A stretch of DNA of 64,000 nt from Novosphingobium pentaromativorans US6-1 (GCF_000767465.1 NZ_CP009291.1:3266501-3330500), one strand, 5' to 3'. Numbered from the stretch's first letter, positions 7,889-17,962 are shown. The notes: generated by a model from the sequence alone, not told the origin. Translations and numbers: made by a program.

Positions 7889-9633
7889 GGCAGCACCTCC
7901 TCGGAAGGCGCATCGGCAGATGGCGGCTCGTTCTGGGCGATGAAGTCGCGCGCGGCGTGGGGGACGCTGTAGTCATAGGCCCAGCGGTAGACGGTGGGAA
8001 GGCGTGGCCCCCAGTTGCCATGACCCGGCGGGGTCTCAGGCGTCTGCCATTCGAGGCTGGCCGCGCCCCAGGGGTTGGGATCGGCCTTGGGTCCCCGGAA
8101 ATAGCTCCAGATCATGTTGTAGAAAAACAGGAACTGCGCGGCGAAGACGACGATCGCTGCTACCGATATCGCCTCGTTGGCGAGGTGCGCGGATTCGGGA
8201 ATGAAGCTTGTCTCGCCCAGCGCATAGTAGCGGCGCGGTACGCCCAGGATGCCGAGGTAGTGCATCGGCAGGTACACCGCATAGACGCCAAGGAACGTGA
8301 CCCAGAAATGGATCTGGCCCAGCGTCTCGTTCCACATCCTCCCGGTGATCTTGGGATACCAGTGGTAGATTGCACCGAAGATCACGAGGATCGGCGATAC
8401 GCCCATGACCATGTGGAAGTGGCCGACGACGAAGAACGTGTCGCTCAAGGGGACGTCGACGCTGACATTGCCGAGGAACAGGCCGGTCAACCCGCCGTGG
8501 ATGAAGGTGAACAGGAAGGCGATGGCGAACAGCATCGGCACGCGCAGGTGAATGTCCCCGCGCCACAGGGTCAGCAGCCAGTTGTAAACCTTGATCGCGG
8601 TCGGGATCGCGATGATCAGGGTCGAGGTCGCGAAGAAGAACCCGAAGTACGGATTCATGCCCGAGACGTACATGTGGTGCGCCCAGACCAAAAAGCTCAG
8701 CCCGCCGATGACCACGATGGCCCAGACCATCATGCGGTAGCCGAAGATGTTCTTGCGCGCGTGCACGCTGATCAGGTCGGACACGATGCCGAAGGCGGGC
8801 AGGGCGACAATGTAGACTTCGGGGTGGCCGAAGAACCAGAACAGGTGCTGGAACAGGAGCGGGCTGCCGCCCTGCGTGCTGCTCTCCTGCCCCATCGTCA
8901 TCATCGCCGGCATGAAGAAACTGCTTCCCAGCAAATGGTCGAGCAGCATCATGATCGCCGCCACGAACAGCGCGGGAAAGGCCAGCAGGCCCATGATCGA
9001 GGCGATGAAGATGCCCCACACGGTCAGCGGCATGCGCATCAGCGTCATGCCGCGGGTACGGGCCTGCAGCACGGTCGTCACGTAGTTGAGGCCACCCATG
9101 GTGAATGCGATGATGAAGATCGCCAGGCTGCCCAGCATGGTGACGATGCCCCACTGGTTGCCGGGCGTGCCTTCGCTGATCGCCTGCGGGGGATAGAGCG
9201 TCCAGCCCGCGCCGGTCGGTCCGCCGGGCACGAAGAAGCCGGAGACGAGCACCAGGACGGAGAGCAGATAGATCCAGTAGCTGAGCATGTTGACGAAGGG
9301 GAACACCATGTCCCGCGCGCCGATCATCAGCGGGATCATGTAATTGCCGAAACCGCCCAGCAGCAATGCGGTCAGCAGGTAGACCACCATGATCATCCCG
9401 TGCATCGATACGTATTGCAGGTAGTTTTCCGGCTGGATCCACGGGATCAGGCCGGGAAAGCCAAGCTGCAGGCGCATCAGCACCGAGAGGACGAGCGCAA
9501 CCAGCCCGATGGCGATGGCCGTGACGCCATACTGGATCGCGATGACCTTGTGGTCCTGGCTCCAGACGTATTTGCCGACCCAGGTCTTGGGATGATGCAT
9601 CGGCCTCAGGTCGTCGGCAATCGTCGTAGCCAT
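7885..9633 (-). CDS. coxA: Cytochrome c oxidase subunit I
   Basis: Catalytic subunit, 582 residues and about twelve membrane helices. Low-spin haem ligand in YVSMHGMIM; the CuB histidine with the cross-linked Tyr and the D-channel Glu in WFFGHPEVYIVALP (type A1 signature); the CuB His pair in VWAHHMYVSG; the haem ligands in VVGHFHMVMG. It reduces oxygen to water and pumps protons across the inner membrane. The ATG at 9633 overlaps the stop of subunit II. Upstream in-frame codons belong to the subunit II region and are not used. Confidence 0.95.
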   Translation of the reverse strand: MATTIADDLRPMHHPKTWVGKYVWSQDHKVIAIQYGVTAIAIGLVALVLSVLMRLQLGFPGLIPWIQPENYLQYVSMHGMIMVVYLLTALLLGGFGNYMIPLMIGARDMVFPFVNMLSYWIYLLSVLVLVSGFFVPGGPTGAGWTLYPPQAISEGTPGNQWGIVTMLGSLAIFIIAFTMGGLNYVTTVLQARTRGMTLMRMPLTVWGIFIASIMGLLAFPALFVAAIMMLLDHLLGSSFFMPAMMTMGQESSTQGGSPLLFQHLFWFFGHPEVYIVALPAFGIVSDLISVHARKNIFGYRMMVWAIVVIGGLSFLVWAHHMYVSGMNPYFGFFFATSTLIIAIPTAIKVYNWLLTLWRGDIHLRVPMLFAIAFLFTFIHGGLTGLFLGNVSVDVPLSDTFFVVGHFHMVMGVSPILVIFGAIYHWYPKITGRMWNETLGQIHFWVTFLGVYAVYLPMHYLGILGVPRRYYALGETSFIPESAHLANEAISVAAIVVFAAQFLFFYNMIWSYFRGPKADPNPWGAASLEWQTPETPPGHGNWGPRLPTVYRWAYDYSVPHAARDFIAQNEPPSADAPSEEVLP

Positions 9634-10502
9634 CAGCGCACCCCCCAGGTTGCCGGCGTCGAACAGGAATTGGCTTTGCGGAACATTTCCGTGACGGCAT
9701 CTGGGCTGGACATCGCCAGGAGCTGGTTGAAGCTCTCCTGCTGTCCCAGCCATGCCTCGAAGCTTTCGCGTGGCTCTACCACCACCTTGCCGCGCATTTC
9801 ATGGTGACCCACGCCGCACAGTTCGGCGCAGAGAATGTCGAAGGTTCCGATGGTCGTTGGCGTCATCCAGAAATAGGTGACGAGGCCGGGGACGAGATCC
9901 ATCTTGGCCCGGAATTCCGGCACGTAGAAGTCGTGCAGCACGTCCTTGGAGCGCAGCACCAGCTTGACCGACTTGCCCTTGGGCAGGTGCAGTTCGTTGC
10001 CCTGCACGAGAATGTCGTCGCGGCCGAAGGGGTCGAGCGGATTGACGCCGAAGGGATTGTCCGGCGTCATGTACTGCACGCCGGCGGTTCCGAGCACGCC
10101 GTCAGGCCCGGGGTAGCGGAAGGTCCACTGCCACTGCTGGCCGATCGCCTCGACGACGGCGGCATCCTTGGGCACGTCGACGTACTTGCCCCAGGCGACG
10201 AGGCCGGGGGCGAGCATCCCGACGATGCCAAGGCCGGTCCAGAAGGTCAGCGTCTTTTCGAGCCGGGGGCTCTCCGGCGCATAATGGGCGCGGCTGCCGG
10301 GGCGGTGGCGGAAGCGCACTATCGCAAGCGCCAGGAACAGATTGAGCGACACGAAGGCGATCGCGCAGATCAGCAGGGTGATGTGCAGGGCGGAATCGAT
10401 CGAGTCCCAGTTGGACGCAAGCGGCGTCTGCCACCACGGACTGAGCAGGTGGAATACGATCGAGCCGAGCACGAGCGCCACTATGGCGATCGCAACGCGC
10501 AT
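9633..10502 (-). CDS. coxB: Cytochrome c oxidase subunit II with CuA site
   Basis: A 289-residue protein: N-terminal signal/membrane hairpin (IAIVALVLGSIVF; ITLLICAIAFVSLNLFLALAIV) followed by a cupredoxin domain. All CuA ligands are present: His in VLHDFYVPEF and CAELCGVGHHEM. The aromatic patch reads QQWQWTFRYPG. It takes electrons from cytochrome c. An excellent ribosome site (GGGGGAGAG) precedes ATG 10502. It is the first gene of the six-gene oxidase operon. Its C-terminus has no fused cytochrome; a separate one ends the operon. Confidence 0.94.
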   Translation of the reverse strand: MRVAIAIVALVLGSIVFHLLSPWWQTPLASNWDSIDSALHITLLICAIAFVSLNLFLALAIVRFRHRPGSRAHYAPESPRLEKTLTFWTGLGIVGMLAPGLVAWGKYVDVPKDAAVVEAIGQQWQWTFRYPGPDGVLGTAGVQYMTPDNPFGVNPLDPFGRDDILVQGNELHLPKGKSVKLVLRSKDVLHDFYVPEFRAKMDLVPGLVTYFWMTPTTIGTFDILCAELCGVGHHEMRGKVVVEPRESFEAWLGQQESFNQLLAMSSPDAVTEMFRKANSCSTPATWGVR

Positions 10503-10648
10503 AGGCCTCTCCCCCTATTACCGGGCGAGCCTTTGCCGTTTCAGTGGCAAGTTTCGACTCGCCGGGTCGGATTTAACCAACCCGAAGAGCTATATAGAAA
10601 AATGCACAGATAAGGAAGCTTGGCGCCATACGGCGCCGTTGTCCGGCG

Positions 10649-11029
10649 TTACTCGCTCTGGCTGGGCAGGGGCTCGGGACGCACTCCGTCCTTGAGAAAG
10701 GCGTATTCCTCGGAAGACTCGGCCTTGGCGAGAAGGTCCTGCAGGGCGCGGTATCGTTGCAGGACCGTTTCGCCAAGCGTGGAAAGCCGGGCCCCGCGTT
10801 CGTGGCTGCCTCCGGCGACCGTTTCCACCAGCGGTTCGGTCCAGCAGCGGTTCATCGCGTCGACCAGCAGCCATGCCCGGCGATAGCTCATGCCCATCGC
10901 GCGCGCCGCTGCCGAGATGGAGCCTTCACGCCCGATCGCGTCGAGCAGGTCTGCCTTGCCCGGCCCCATGGCGATTTCGTCTCCGCAATAGAGGCGTGCG
11001 TGGAGCTTGAGGCGGGGCGTTTCGGACAT
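10649..11029 (-). CDS. ModE-type winged-helix DNA-binding protein without molybdate domain
   Basis: A 126-residue protein made only of the LysR/ModE-like helix-turn-helix domain. Landmarks are LDAIGREGSISAAARAMGMSYRRAWLLVDAMN and the wing GARLSTLGETVLQRY. The molybdopterin-binding (MOP) domains that sense molybdate in ModE are absent. It starts 15 nt after the RegA-type regulator and ends 146 nt before coxB, all on one strand, so it probably belongs to the redox-regulator operon and may control the oxidase operon. That role is inferred from position only. Confidence 0.82.
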   Translation of the reverse strand: MSETPRLKLHARLYCGDEIAMGPGKADLLDAIGREGSISAAARAMGMSYRRAWLLVDAMNRCWTEPLVETVAGGSHERGARLSTLGETVLQRYRALQDLLAKAESSEEYAFLKDGVRPEPLPSQSE

Positions 11030-11044
11030 GGCGCGATAGTGGCC

Positions 11045-11593
11045 TCAAATCCGGCGCTTTTCCAGCTTGCGTGCCAGCGTACGGCGATGCAGCCCGAGGC
11101 GGCGGGCCGCCTCGGAAATGTTGAAGTCGCACTCGACCAGGGTCTGGTGGATATATTCCCACTCCAGCGTCTTGATCGAGCTCTTGCGCCCGTCGACCGG
11201 GACGTTGGGATCGCCCTGCGCACTGGAGAAGGCGGCCTCGATGTCGTCGGTATTCGATGGCTTGGCCAGGTAATGCGCCGCGCCCAGCTTGATCGCCTCG
11301 ACGGCCGTGGCGATGCTGGCATAGCCGGTGAGGACGACGATATGCGTATCGGGCCGCAGGGCGTGGAGCGACTGGACCACCGTGAGCCCGGAATCGTTGC
11401 CCAGCTTTAGGTCGACCACGGCATAGTCGAAGTCATCTGCACGGGCGAGCTCGTCGGCCTCTGCCGCCGACGATGCCGAGGCGACGATGTAGCCGCGTCG
11501 CTCGAAGGAGCGGCGCAGGGTGCGCCCGAAGGCGGGATCGTCCTCGACGATCAGCAGGGTGGGCTTGTCTTCGCTGCGCTCGCTCGTGGTCAT
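11045..11593 (-). CDS. regA: RegA/PrrA/ActR-type redox response regulator
   Basis: A 182-residue receiver plus Fis-type helix-turn-helix. The phospho-acceptor is in DYAVVDLKLGNDSGL and the Lys in AAHYLAKPSNT. The output helix (ISEAARRLGLHRRTLARKLEKR) matches the nearly invariant RegA/PrrA/ActR recognition region. The family activates or represses respiratory, carbon and nitrogen genes according to redox state. It overlaps its sensor gene by 4 nt and lies between two terminal oxidase operons, which are probable targets. Confidence 0.92.
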   Translation of the reverse strand: MTTSERSEDKPTLLIVEDDPAFGRTLRRSFERRGYIVASASSAAEADELARADDFDYAVVDLKLGNDSGLTVVQSLHALRPDTHIVVLTGYASIATAVEAIKLGAAHYLAKPSNTDDIEAAFSSAQGDPNVPVDGRKSSIKTLEWEYIHQTLVECDFNISEAARRLGLHRRTLARKLEKRRI

Positions 11594-12885
11594 GCCTGGT
11601 TGTCCTTGCCATAGGCGAGCGCTGCAAGCGGCAGGATCAGCCGCACGGTCGCGCCGCCCATTTCGCGGTTCTCGACGATGACACGGCCGCCCAGCTTGCG
11701 CACCACATTGACCACCAGAAACAGGCCAAGGCCGCCGCCGTCGCGTCCCTTGGTCGAGGAATAGGGCTGGCCGACGCGAGCGAGCATCTCTTTCGAGAAG
11801 CCCGGGCCGATATCGCTGACCGCGATGACGATATTGCCGCTTTCGCGCGCAATTTCGAAGATGACAAGGTCGGGCGAGACTTCCTGCGCATTGTCTATTA
11901 CATTGCCGATGACCTGGCGCAGGCCGGGGTCGGCGACAATCGTCGCATCCTCACCGAAGCGATTCACGAAGCGCAGTTCGCCGTCCATGCGGCTCTGCCA
12001 TTCCTCGACGATTTCCCCGAACAGGGTGTGGACCGTCGAGATGCTGGGGTTTTCGCCGCGCATTTCACCGGCCGACATCAGGATCCCGGTGACGATCGTC
12101 TTGCAGCGTTCCAGCTCGACGCGCATGTCGGCAAGGTCCTCGCCGAGTTCGCCGTTGGCCTTGATCTCGGGCAGGTGGGCCCAGTCCCCGAGGATCACCG
12201 ACATGGAGGAGAGGGGTGTGCCCAGTTCGTGCGCCGCGCCCGATGCGAGCAGGCCCATGCGGATGATGTGGTCTTCCTCGGCAGCCTGCTGGCGCAGCGC
12301 GGCAAGCGCCTTGTCGCTCTCGCGCCGGTTGCGGTCGAGCCGCACGACGAAGAAGACGAGCAGGACTGCGGCAAGCAGAAAGCAGAACAGGCTGCCGAAG
12401 ATGTAGAGCCGGAACGGGTTGTCGGAATGCGGCGCGGGCAGTTCGAGCGGCACGTACTGGAAGGTGAGCAGCACCATGCACAGGCAGGTGTTGAGCGCGA
12501 CCAGCCAGCTCCAGCGCGGCTCGAGGATGACGGCGCCGATCACGATCTGCAGCAGGAACAGGAACGTGAAGGGGTTGGTCGCGCCGCCGCTGTGGTAGAG
12601 CTGCCAGCACAGTGCGACGACGTCGATCATCAGCGCCACGAACAGCTCGGCCTGGGAAAAGGCACGGCGGCGACGGATGACGCTTGCCGAGCCGAGGTTC
12701 ACCAAGATCAGCAGCAGCGGAGCGATCAGCAACGCGGCGAGCGGCAGGTGAACATGCAGGAACTGCTTGACCGAGACGATGGTGATCAGCTGGCCGATCA
12801 CCGCGATCCAGCGCAGCTGCATCAGCAGGATGACGCTGCGCCAGGTCTCGCTGCCGGACTTCGGAAAGGCGGCCAGTCTCAGCAC
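11590..12885 (-). CDS. regB: RegB/PrrB/ActS-type redox sensor histidine kinase
   Basis: A 431-residue kinase with about six N-terminal membrane segments. The quinone-binding heptapeptide GGATNPF of RegB is intact between two of them. The H-box reads GAAHELGTPLSSMSV. A cysteine in ERCKTIVTGIL, just after the H-box helix, may be the redox-active Cys known from RegB. The ATP-binding part has N-box VIGNVIDNAQEVSP, G1 ISDIGPGFS-like VSDIGPGF and GGGLGLFLV. It starts with GTG, whose region overlaps the end of surf1 by 7 nt. Confidence 0.92.
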   Translation of the reverse strand: MLRLAAFPKSGSETWRSVILLMQLRWIAVIGQLITIVSVKQFLHVHLPLAALLIAPLLLILVNLGSASVIRRRRAFSQAELFVALMIDVVALCWQLYHSGGATNPFTFLFLLQIVIGAVILEPRWSWLVALNTCLCMVLLTFQYVPLELPAPHSDNPFRLYIFGSLFCFLLAAVLLVFFVVRLDRNRRESDKALAALRQQAAEEDHIIRMGLLASGAAHELGTPLSSMSVILGDWAHLPEIKANGELGEDLADMRVELERCKTIVTGILMSAGEMRGENPSISTVHTLFGEIVEEWQSRMDGELRFVNRFGEDATIVADPGLRQVIGNVIDNAQEVSPDLVIFEIARESGNIVIAVSDIGPGFSKEMLARVGQPYSSTKGRDGGGLGLFLVVNVVRKLGGRVIVENREMGGATVRLILPLAALAYGKDNQA

Positions 12886-13643
12886 GCCTGCCTGCCGCCC
12901 TTGCGCGTCCAGACGAAGACCGTCGCTGCAATCGACATGAATGCCATCGCGAACCAGGTCAGGGCATAGCCGAGGTGGTTGTCGGGGAAGTGGATAACGG
13001 TGAGGCCCGGCTTCGGGGCCAGGCCGCCCGGTGCCTTGCCTGCGCCGCTCTCGCTCTGCGCATCGATGAAGACCGGCGCTGCCGGCCCAAGCTGGCGCGA
13101 CCGGGACAGGGCGGCGATGTCACGCGAGTACCAGCGCTCCTCCCCGGGGCGGTTCGACTGCAGCAGGCTGCCGCCCGGTTCGTCCTCGCGCATCAGCCCG
13201 ATCACCGAGACCCGGCCCTGCGGCACGCCCTTGCGGACTTGCGCCAGCTTGCTCCCTTCGGGAAGGAAGCCGCGGTTGATCCAGACCAGCCTGCCGTCGT
13301 CCATGCGCATCGGCGTCATCGTCCAGTACCCGGTTCCCAGTTCGGTGGCCGCCCGCACCAGTGCGGAGGCCCGGCCGATATAGGTGCCGCTTGCGCGCAC
13401 GCGAAGATATTCGGTGCCGTCGCTGCCTTTCGCTATCAGCTCGGCATTGCCGGGCAGGGCGGCGGGCGCGGCATGGACGCGCGCGTCGACCCGCGCGATC
13501 AGCGCGTGCTTCCAGTGCATGCGCTGGATCTGCCACAGGCCAAGTGCGGCAAAACCGACCGTCAGCAAAAGCAGAAGCGCGGCGAACCCGAAGGGCCGCC
13601 GCGCTTGCTTGATCTCCGGCCCTGCTGAGCGGGTCCCGGTCAG
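12879..13643 (-). CDS. surf1: SURF1-family oxidase assembly factor, probable CTG start
   Basis: SURF1 proteins help build haem-copper oxidases, probably at the haem insertion step. The family frame is clear: N-terminal membrane segment ending GLWQIQRMHWK, the central GYWTMTPM, WINRGFLP and YSRDI motifs, and a C-terminal anchor after DNHLGYALTWF. The frame continues upstream of the TTG at 13568 with 25 further good residues (ending RRPFGFAALLL) to a CTG at 13643 that overlaps the cyoD stop as CTGA. There is no ATG, GTG or TTG in that stretch. I therefore give CTG 13643 as start; TTG 13568 would cut into the membrane segment. Confidence 0.85.
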   Translation of the reverse strand: MTGTRSAGPEIKQARRPFGFAALLLLLTVGFAALGLWQIQRMHWKHALIARVDARVHAAPAALPGNAELIAKGSDGTEYLRVRASGTYIGRASALVRAATELGTGYWTMTPMRMDDGRLVWINRGFLPEGSKLAQVRKGVPQGRVSVIGLMREDEPGGSLLQSNRPGEERWYSRDIAALSRSRQLGPAAPVFIDAQSESGAGKAPGGLAPKPGLTVIHFPDNHLGYALTWFAMAFMSIAATVFVWTRKGGRQAC

Positions 13644-14050
13644 GGCAACTGCCCCATATCGTGGCTCATCGGCATCATGTTGTGATTGAGGTGGTACATG
13701 ACCCAGAGCGAACCGGAAAGCGCGATCACGACTATGATGATCGTGAAGATCAGCGCCATGACCGTCCAGCCATTCTCGGCCTTCGTGTTCATGTGCAGGA
13801 AGTAGATCATGTGGACCACGATCTGCACGATGGCGAATGCCATGATGACGAGGGCCGTCGCCTGCTTGTCGGCGATGGCGCCGGTCATCACCAGCCAGAA
13901 CGGGATTGCGGTCAGGATGACCGATAGGAAGAACCCGATCAGGTAGTCGCGCATGGAGCCGTGGCTGCCGTGATCTCCGTCATGGTGGCCAACGGCATGG
14001 TGATCGTCGGCGTGCGGGTGCGGGTGGATGTGGTGGTCGGCAGCGCTCAT
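13640..14050 (-). CDS. cyoD: Cytochrome bo3 ubiquinol oxidase subunit IV
   Basis: A 136-residue protein with a histidine-rich N-terminus (HHIHPHPHADDHHAVGHH) and three membrane segments. The second carries IVVHMIYFLHMN, typical of CyoD. The ATG overlaps the cyoC stop (TGATG). The histidine run could bind metal, though no function is established. Confidence 0.92.
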   Translation of the reverse strand: MSAADHHIHPHPHADDHHAVGHHDGDHGSHGSMRDYLIGFFLSVILTAIPFWLVMTGAIADKQATALVIMAFAIVQIVVHMIYFLHMNTKAENGWTVMALIFTIIIVVIALSGSLWVMYHLNHNMMPMSHDMGQLP

Positions 14051-14694
14051 CACAGCATTCCCATGAGATAGACGAAAGTGAAGACGCCGATCCAAATGAC
14101 GTCGAGGAAGTGCCAGAACAGCGAAAGGCACATCAGGCGGCGCTTGTTGGCCGGGATGAGGCCCTTCTTCGCGATCTGGCTTACCAGCGTGAAAAGCCAG
14201 ACGAGACCGAAGGTGACGTGCAGGCCGTGGGTGCCCACCAGCGAGAAGAACGCGGTGAGGAAGCCCGAACGCATCGGCGTCGCGCCTTCGTGGATGAGGT
14301 GTGCGAACTCGTAGAGCTCGATCGAGAGGAACGCGGCGCCGAACACGGCGGTGACGAGCAGCCAGATCTGGGTCTGGCCGACGCGGTTCTTCTCCATCGC
14401 GAGCATGGCAAAGCCGTAGGTGATCGAGGAGAACAGCAGCATCGCGGTGTTGAGCGCGACGAGCGGCAGCTCGAACAGGTCCTTGGGGCCCGGGCCCGCG
14501 GCGAAGTTACCGCCCAGGACACCGTAGGCCGCGAACAGCATCGCGAAGATGAGGCAGTCGCTCATCAGGTAGAGCCAGAAGCCGAGCATGGTGCTGCCGC
14601 CTTCGGGATGGTCGTGCTCGTTCAGGTCGTAGAACGCGGCGGTGATCTCGGCCGGGCTCGCCTTGGGCGAGGATTGCATGGTGGTGGCGTTCAT
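14050..14694 (-). CDS. cyoC: Cytochrome bo3 ubiquinol oxidase subunit III
   Basis: A 214-residue protein with five membrane segments. Landmarks are LGFWLYLMSDCLIFAMLFAAY at the first helix, SIELYEFAHLIHEGATP in the middle, and VGTHGLHVTFGLVWL plus LSLFWHFLDVIWIGVFTFVYL at the end. It starts 3 nt after the cyoB stop. Confidence 0.94.
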   Translation of the reverse strand: MNATTMQSSPKASPAEITAAFYDLNEHDHPEGGSTMLGFWLYLMSDCLIFAMLFAAYGVLGGNFAAGPGPKDLFELPLVALNTAMLLFSSITYGFAMLAMEKNRVGQTQIWLLVTAVFGAAFLSIELYEFAHLIHEGATPMRSGFLTAFFSLVGTHGLHVTFGLVWLFTLVSQIAKKGLIPANKRRLMCLSLFWHFLDVIWIGVFTFVYLMGML

Positions 14695-14697
14695 GTC

Positions 14698-16704
14698 TCA
14701 GGCTCCCGCCGCCGCAAGCTGGCGGTCGCGCGCGGCCTCGGTCTCGATGACCGTCTCGACCGGGATGTGGTAGTCGCGCTTGTAGTTGAAGGTATGGGCG
14801 ATGGCGTAGCCGAGGATGCCGGCGAAGGAGAGCGCCGCCAGCCACCAGATGTACCAGATCATCGCGAAGCCGAAGACCAGCGAGAGACCGGCCAGGATCG
14901 CGCCCGCGCCCGTGCCCTTGGGCATGTGGATCGGGCGGAAGCCGCTGGTCGGACGCTCCACGCCGCAGCGCTTCATGTCGTCCCAGGCGTCGATGTCGTG
15001 GACGATCGGCGTAAAAGCGAAGTTGTATTCCGGCGGGGGCGAGCTGGTCGACCACTCAAGGGTGCGGCCGTCCCACGGATCGCCGGTCTCGTCCTTCAGT
15101 TCCTCGCGCTTCCAGATCGAGACGGCGAACTGCACCAGCATCGCGGCAATGCCGAGCGCGATCAGGAAGGCGCCGAAGGCCGCAACGATGAAGAAGGGCT
15201 GGAGCGAGGGATCGTCGAACACGCGCATCCGGCGGGTAACGCCCATCAGGCCCAGGATGTAGAGCGGCATGAAGGCGAACCAGAAGCCGGGGATCCACAG
15301 CCAGAAGCTGACCTTGCCCCAGAACTCGTTGAGCTTGAAGCCGAAGGCCTTGGGCCACCAGTAGTTGATTGCCGCGAAGATGCCGAACAGTACCCCGCCG
15401 ATGATCACGTTGTGGAAGTGGGCGATCAGGAACAGCGAGTTGTGCAGCACGAAGTCGGCAGGCGGCACTGCGAGCAGCACGCCGGTCATGCCGCCGACCA
15501 CGAAAGTCAGCATGAAGGCGACCGTCCACATCATCGGCAGCTCATAGCGGATGCGTCCGCGGTACATCGTGAACAGCCAGTTGAAGAGCTTCGCGCCCGT
15601 CGGGATCGAGATGACCATAGTGGTGATCCCGAAGAACGAGTTGACGCTTGCCCTCGAACCCATCGTGAAGAAGTGGTGCAACCACACGACGTACGACAGG
15701 ATGGTGATGACCAGCGTGGCGTAGACCATCGAGGAGTAGCCGAAGAGGCGCTTGCCGCAGAAGGTGGAGGTGACTTCCGAGAAGACGCCGAAGAGCGGCA
15801 GGATGAGGATGTAGACCTCTGGGTGGCCCCAGATCCAGATCAGGTTCACGTACATCATGGCGTTGCCGCCGAAGTCGTTCGTGAAGAAGTTGAAGCCGAG
15901 ATAGCGGTCCGCGGTCAGCATCGTCATCACGGCCGTCAGCACCGGGAAGGCGGCAACGATCAGGATGTTGGTGCACAGTGCGGTCCAGGTGAAGATCGGC
16001 ATGCGCATCATGGTCATGCCCGGCGCCCGCATCTTGACGATGGTCGCGATCAGGTTGACGCCGGATAACAGCGTGCCGACACCGGCTATCTGCAGGGCCC
16101 AGATGTAGTAGTCGACGCCGACCCACGGGCTGTACGCGAAGTTGGACAGCGGCGGGTACGCCAGCCAACCGGTCTGCGCGAACTCGCCGACGAACAGGCT
16201 CATCATCACGAGAACCGCGCCGGCCGTCGTCATCCAGAAGCTGAAGTTGTTGAGGAAGGGGAAGGATACGTCGCGCGCGCCGATCTGCAGCGGCACGATG
16301 TAGTTCATCAGGCCGGTGACGAAGGGCATCGCCACGAAGAAGATCATGATCACGCCGTGGGCGGTGAAGATCTGGTCGTAGTGATGGGCGTTGAGGTAAC
16401 CCTCATTGCCGTTGAAGGCGATCGACTGCTGGATGCGCATCATCACCGCGTCGGCAAAGCCGCGCAGGAACATGACGAGGCCCAGCACCATGTACATGAT
16501 GCCGATCTTCTTGTGGTCCACGCTGGTGAACCACTCCTTCCAGAGATAGCCCCAGAGCTTGAAATAGGTCAGCCCGGCAAGCAGCGCCGCGCCGCCGAGG
16601 GCGACGACGACGAAAGTCGCCAGGACGATCGGTTCGGTGGGAATGGCATCCCACCACAGGCGGCCCAGCAACAGGCTCCAGTGCGAGTGATCTACGGCTT
16701 CCAT
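14698..16704 (-). CDS. cyoB: Cytochrome bo3 ubiquinol oxidase subunit I
   Basis: A 668-residue catalytic subunit with about fifteen membrane segments. Low-spin haem ligand in [11 protein letters not shown]; CuB His, cross-linked Tyr and Glu in [13 protein letters not shown]; CuB pair in [10 protein letters not shown]; haem ligands in [12 protein letters not shown]. It oxidises quinol and reduces oxygen with proton pumping. The extra N- and C-terminal helices of the quinol-oxidase type (against 582 residues for the cytochrome c oxidase at 7885-9633) set the two apart. Confidence 0.96.
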   Translation of the reverse strand: MEAVDHSHWSLLLGRLWWDAIPTEPIVLATFVVVALGGAALLAGLTYFKLWGYLWKEWFTSVDHKKIGIMYMVLGLVMFLRGFADAVMMRIQQSIAFNGNEGYLNAHHYDQIFTAHGVIMIFFVAMPFVTGLMNYIVPLQIGARDVSFPFLNNFSFWMTTAGAVLVMMSLFVGEFAQTGWLAYPPLSNFAYSPWVGVDYYIWALQIAGVGTLLSGVNLIATIVKMRAPGMTMMRMPIFTWTALCTNILIVAAFPVLTAVMTMLTADRYLGFNFFTNDFGGNAMMYVNLIWIWGHPEVYILILPLFGVFSEVTSTFCGKRLFGYSSMVYATLVITILSYVVWLHHFFTMGSRASVNSFFGITTMVISIPTGAKLFNWLFTMYRGRIRYELPMMWTVAFMLTFVVGGMTGVLLAVPPADFVLHNSLFLIAHFHNVIIGGVLFGIFAAINYWWPKAFGFKLNEFWGKVSFWLWIPGFWFAFMPLYILGLMGVTRRMRVFDDPSLQPFFIVAAFGAFLIALGIAAMLVQFAVSIWKREELKDETGDPWDGRTLEWSTSSPPPEYNFAFTPIVHDIDAWDDMKRCGVERPTSGFRPIHMPKGTGAGAILAGLSLVFGFAMIWYIWWLAALSFAGILGYAIAHTFNYKRDYHIPVETVIETEAARDRQLAAAGA

Positions 16705-16708
16705 GTCG

Positions 16709-17962
16709 TCAGTTCCGGGAAATCAGGAGGGGGCGCGCCGGCGCTTCGTCGTTTTGTTCCAGAGCGACGGACTGCGGGGCGGAAAGGCCGGCGCCGGTCA
16801 GCGAGCGCATGCTGGCGGGGGCCTTCACGGTATTGTCTGGGGCCTTGCCGGGCTCCTGCTTGCACAGGGCGCGGACCCAGGCCAGTTCGCGCTTGGTGGC
16901 GGCGTCGGGATTGGCGTTCGCCGCTGCCGAAGCCTGGCGGCCGTACTTGTCGTAGGCGAGCATCTCGACGTTGCGGATGCCGGCCTTGCCCAGGCCGCCG
17001 CGCGCGTCGATCGCCATCATCTCGCTCATGCACATCTTGCCCGGCTCCACGCACATGTCGAGGATGGCGCCGTAAAGGTCTGCATCGACCGAGGCATAGC
17101 GGGCGACCGGGTTCTTCTCGCTCGGCTTCTCAAGCTTCAGGTAAGTCGCGCGGTCGAGCGTGCCGGCGCTGTCCTTGCCTCCGGTCTTCACGCCATCGAC
17201 CCACTTGGCGAAGTCCGCGTCGGAAACCGAATGCGTGGCAAAGCGCATGTGCGAGAAGCCTGCGCCCGAATAGTTGGCCGAAAAGCCGATGAAGTCGCCG
17301 GTCTCGTTCATCACTGCATGCAGGCGCGTTTCCATGCCCGGCATCGCGTAGATCTGGCCGGCCATGGCGGGCACATAGAACGAGTTCATCACGCTCGATG
17401 CGGTGATCTTGAACTGCAGCGGGCGGTTGGTCGGCACGACCAGTTCGTTGACGGTGGCGATGCCCTGCTCGGGGTAGATGAACAGCCACTTCCAGTCGAG
17501 CGCGACGACGTCGACCTCGAGCGGCTCGGCATCGTGCGCGACCGCGGTCTGCTTGTCGATGCGGCCGATCGTGCGATAGGGGTCGAGCAGGTGGGTGCCC
17601 ACCCAGGTCAGCGCGCCCAGGCAGATGATGATGAGCAGCGGCGCCGCCCAGATTACCAGTTCCAGCTGGGTCGAGTGATCCCAGTCCGGCTCGTAGGTCG
17701 CTTCCTTGTTCGACGCGCGGTAACGCCACGCGAAGAAGATCGTGAGCGCCATGACCGGAACGATTATCAGCAGCATCAGCACGGTCGAGATGACGACGAG
17801 GTCACCTTGCTGTTGCGCGACATCGCCGGCCGGGTCGAGCACGACCGTATTGCAGGCGGAAAGGGCGCCCGTCAGCGCCAGGGCGGCGGCAGTGCGGGCG
17901 ACGGGGACTCGGGCCAGCGCGGACAGAAGGCGCGGCGAAGGGGGAGACTCGGGAGAGCGCAT
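16709..17962 (-). CDS. cyoA: Cytochrome bo3 ubiquinol oxidase subunit II, lipoprotein
   Basis: A 417-residue subunit. Residues 1-37 are a lipoprotein signal ending in the lipobox LSAC (Cys37). Two membrane segments follow, then a cupredoxin fold that lacks the CuA Cys-Cys ligand set, as expected for a quinol oxidase. [19 protein letters not shown] and [17 protein letters not shown] are family landmarks. The C-terminal 90 residues form a long extension with several cysteines ([14 protein letters not shown]). Upstream in-frame ATGs reach the promoter region and are not used. It is the first gene of cyoABCD. Confidence 0.93.
   Translation of the reverse strand: MRSPESPPSPRLLSALARVPVARTAAALALTGALSACNTVVLDPAGDVAQQQGDLVVISTVLMLLIIVPVMALTIFFAWRYRASNKEATYEPDWDHSTQLELVIWAAPLLIIICLGALTWVGTHLLDPYRTIGRIDKQTAVAHDAEPLEVDVVALDWKWLFIYPEQGIATVNELVVPTNRPLQFKITASSVMNSFYVPAMAGQIYAMPGMETRLHAVMNETGDFIGFSANYSGAGFSHMRFATHSVSDADFAKWVDGVKTGGKDSAGTLDRATYLKLEKPSEKNPVARYASVDADLYGAILDMCVEPGKMCMSEMMAIDARGGLGKAGIRNVEMLAYDKYGRQASAAANANPDAATKRELAWVRALCKQEPGKAPDNTVKAPASMRSLTGAGLSAPQSVALEQNDEAPARPLLISRN

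Noticed and set aside
7957..9807. 616-codon plus-strand frame opposite cytochrome oxidase subunit I
   Set aside because: It mirrors coxA; the text is a charged, repetitive composition typical of an antisense frame.
14110..16068. 652-codon plus-strand frame opposite cyoB/cyoC
   Set aside because: Antisense to two well conserved genes and made of low-complexity charged residues.
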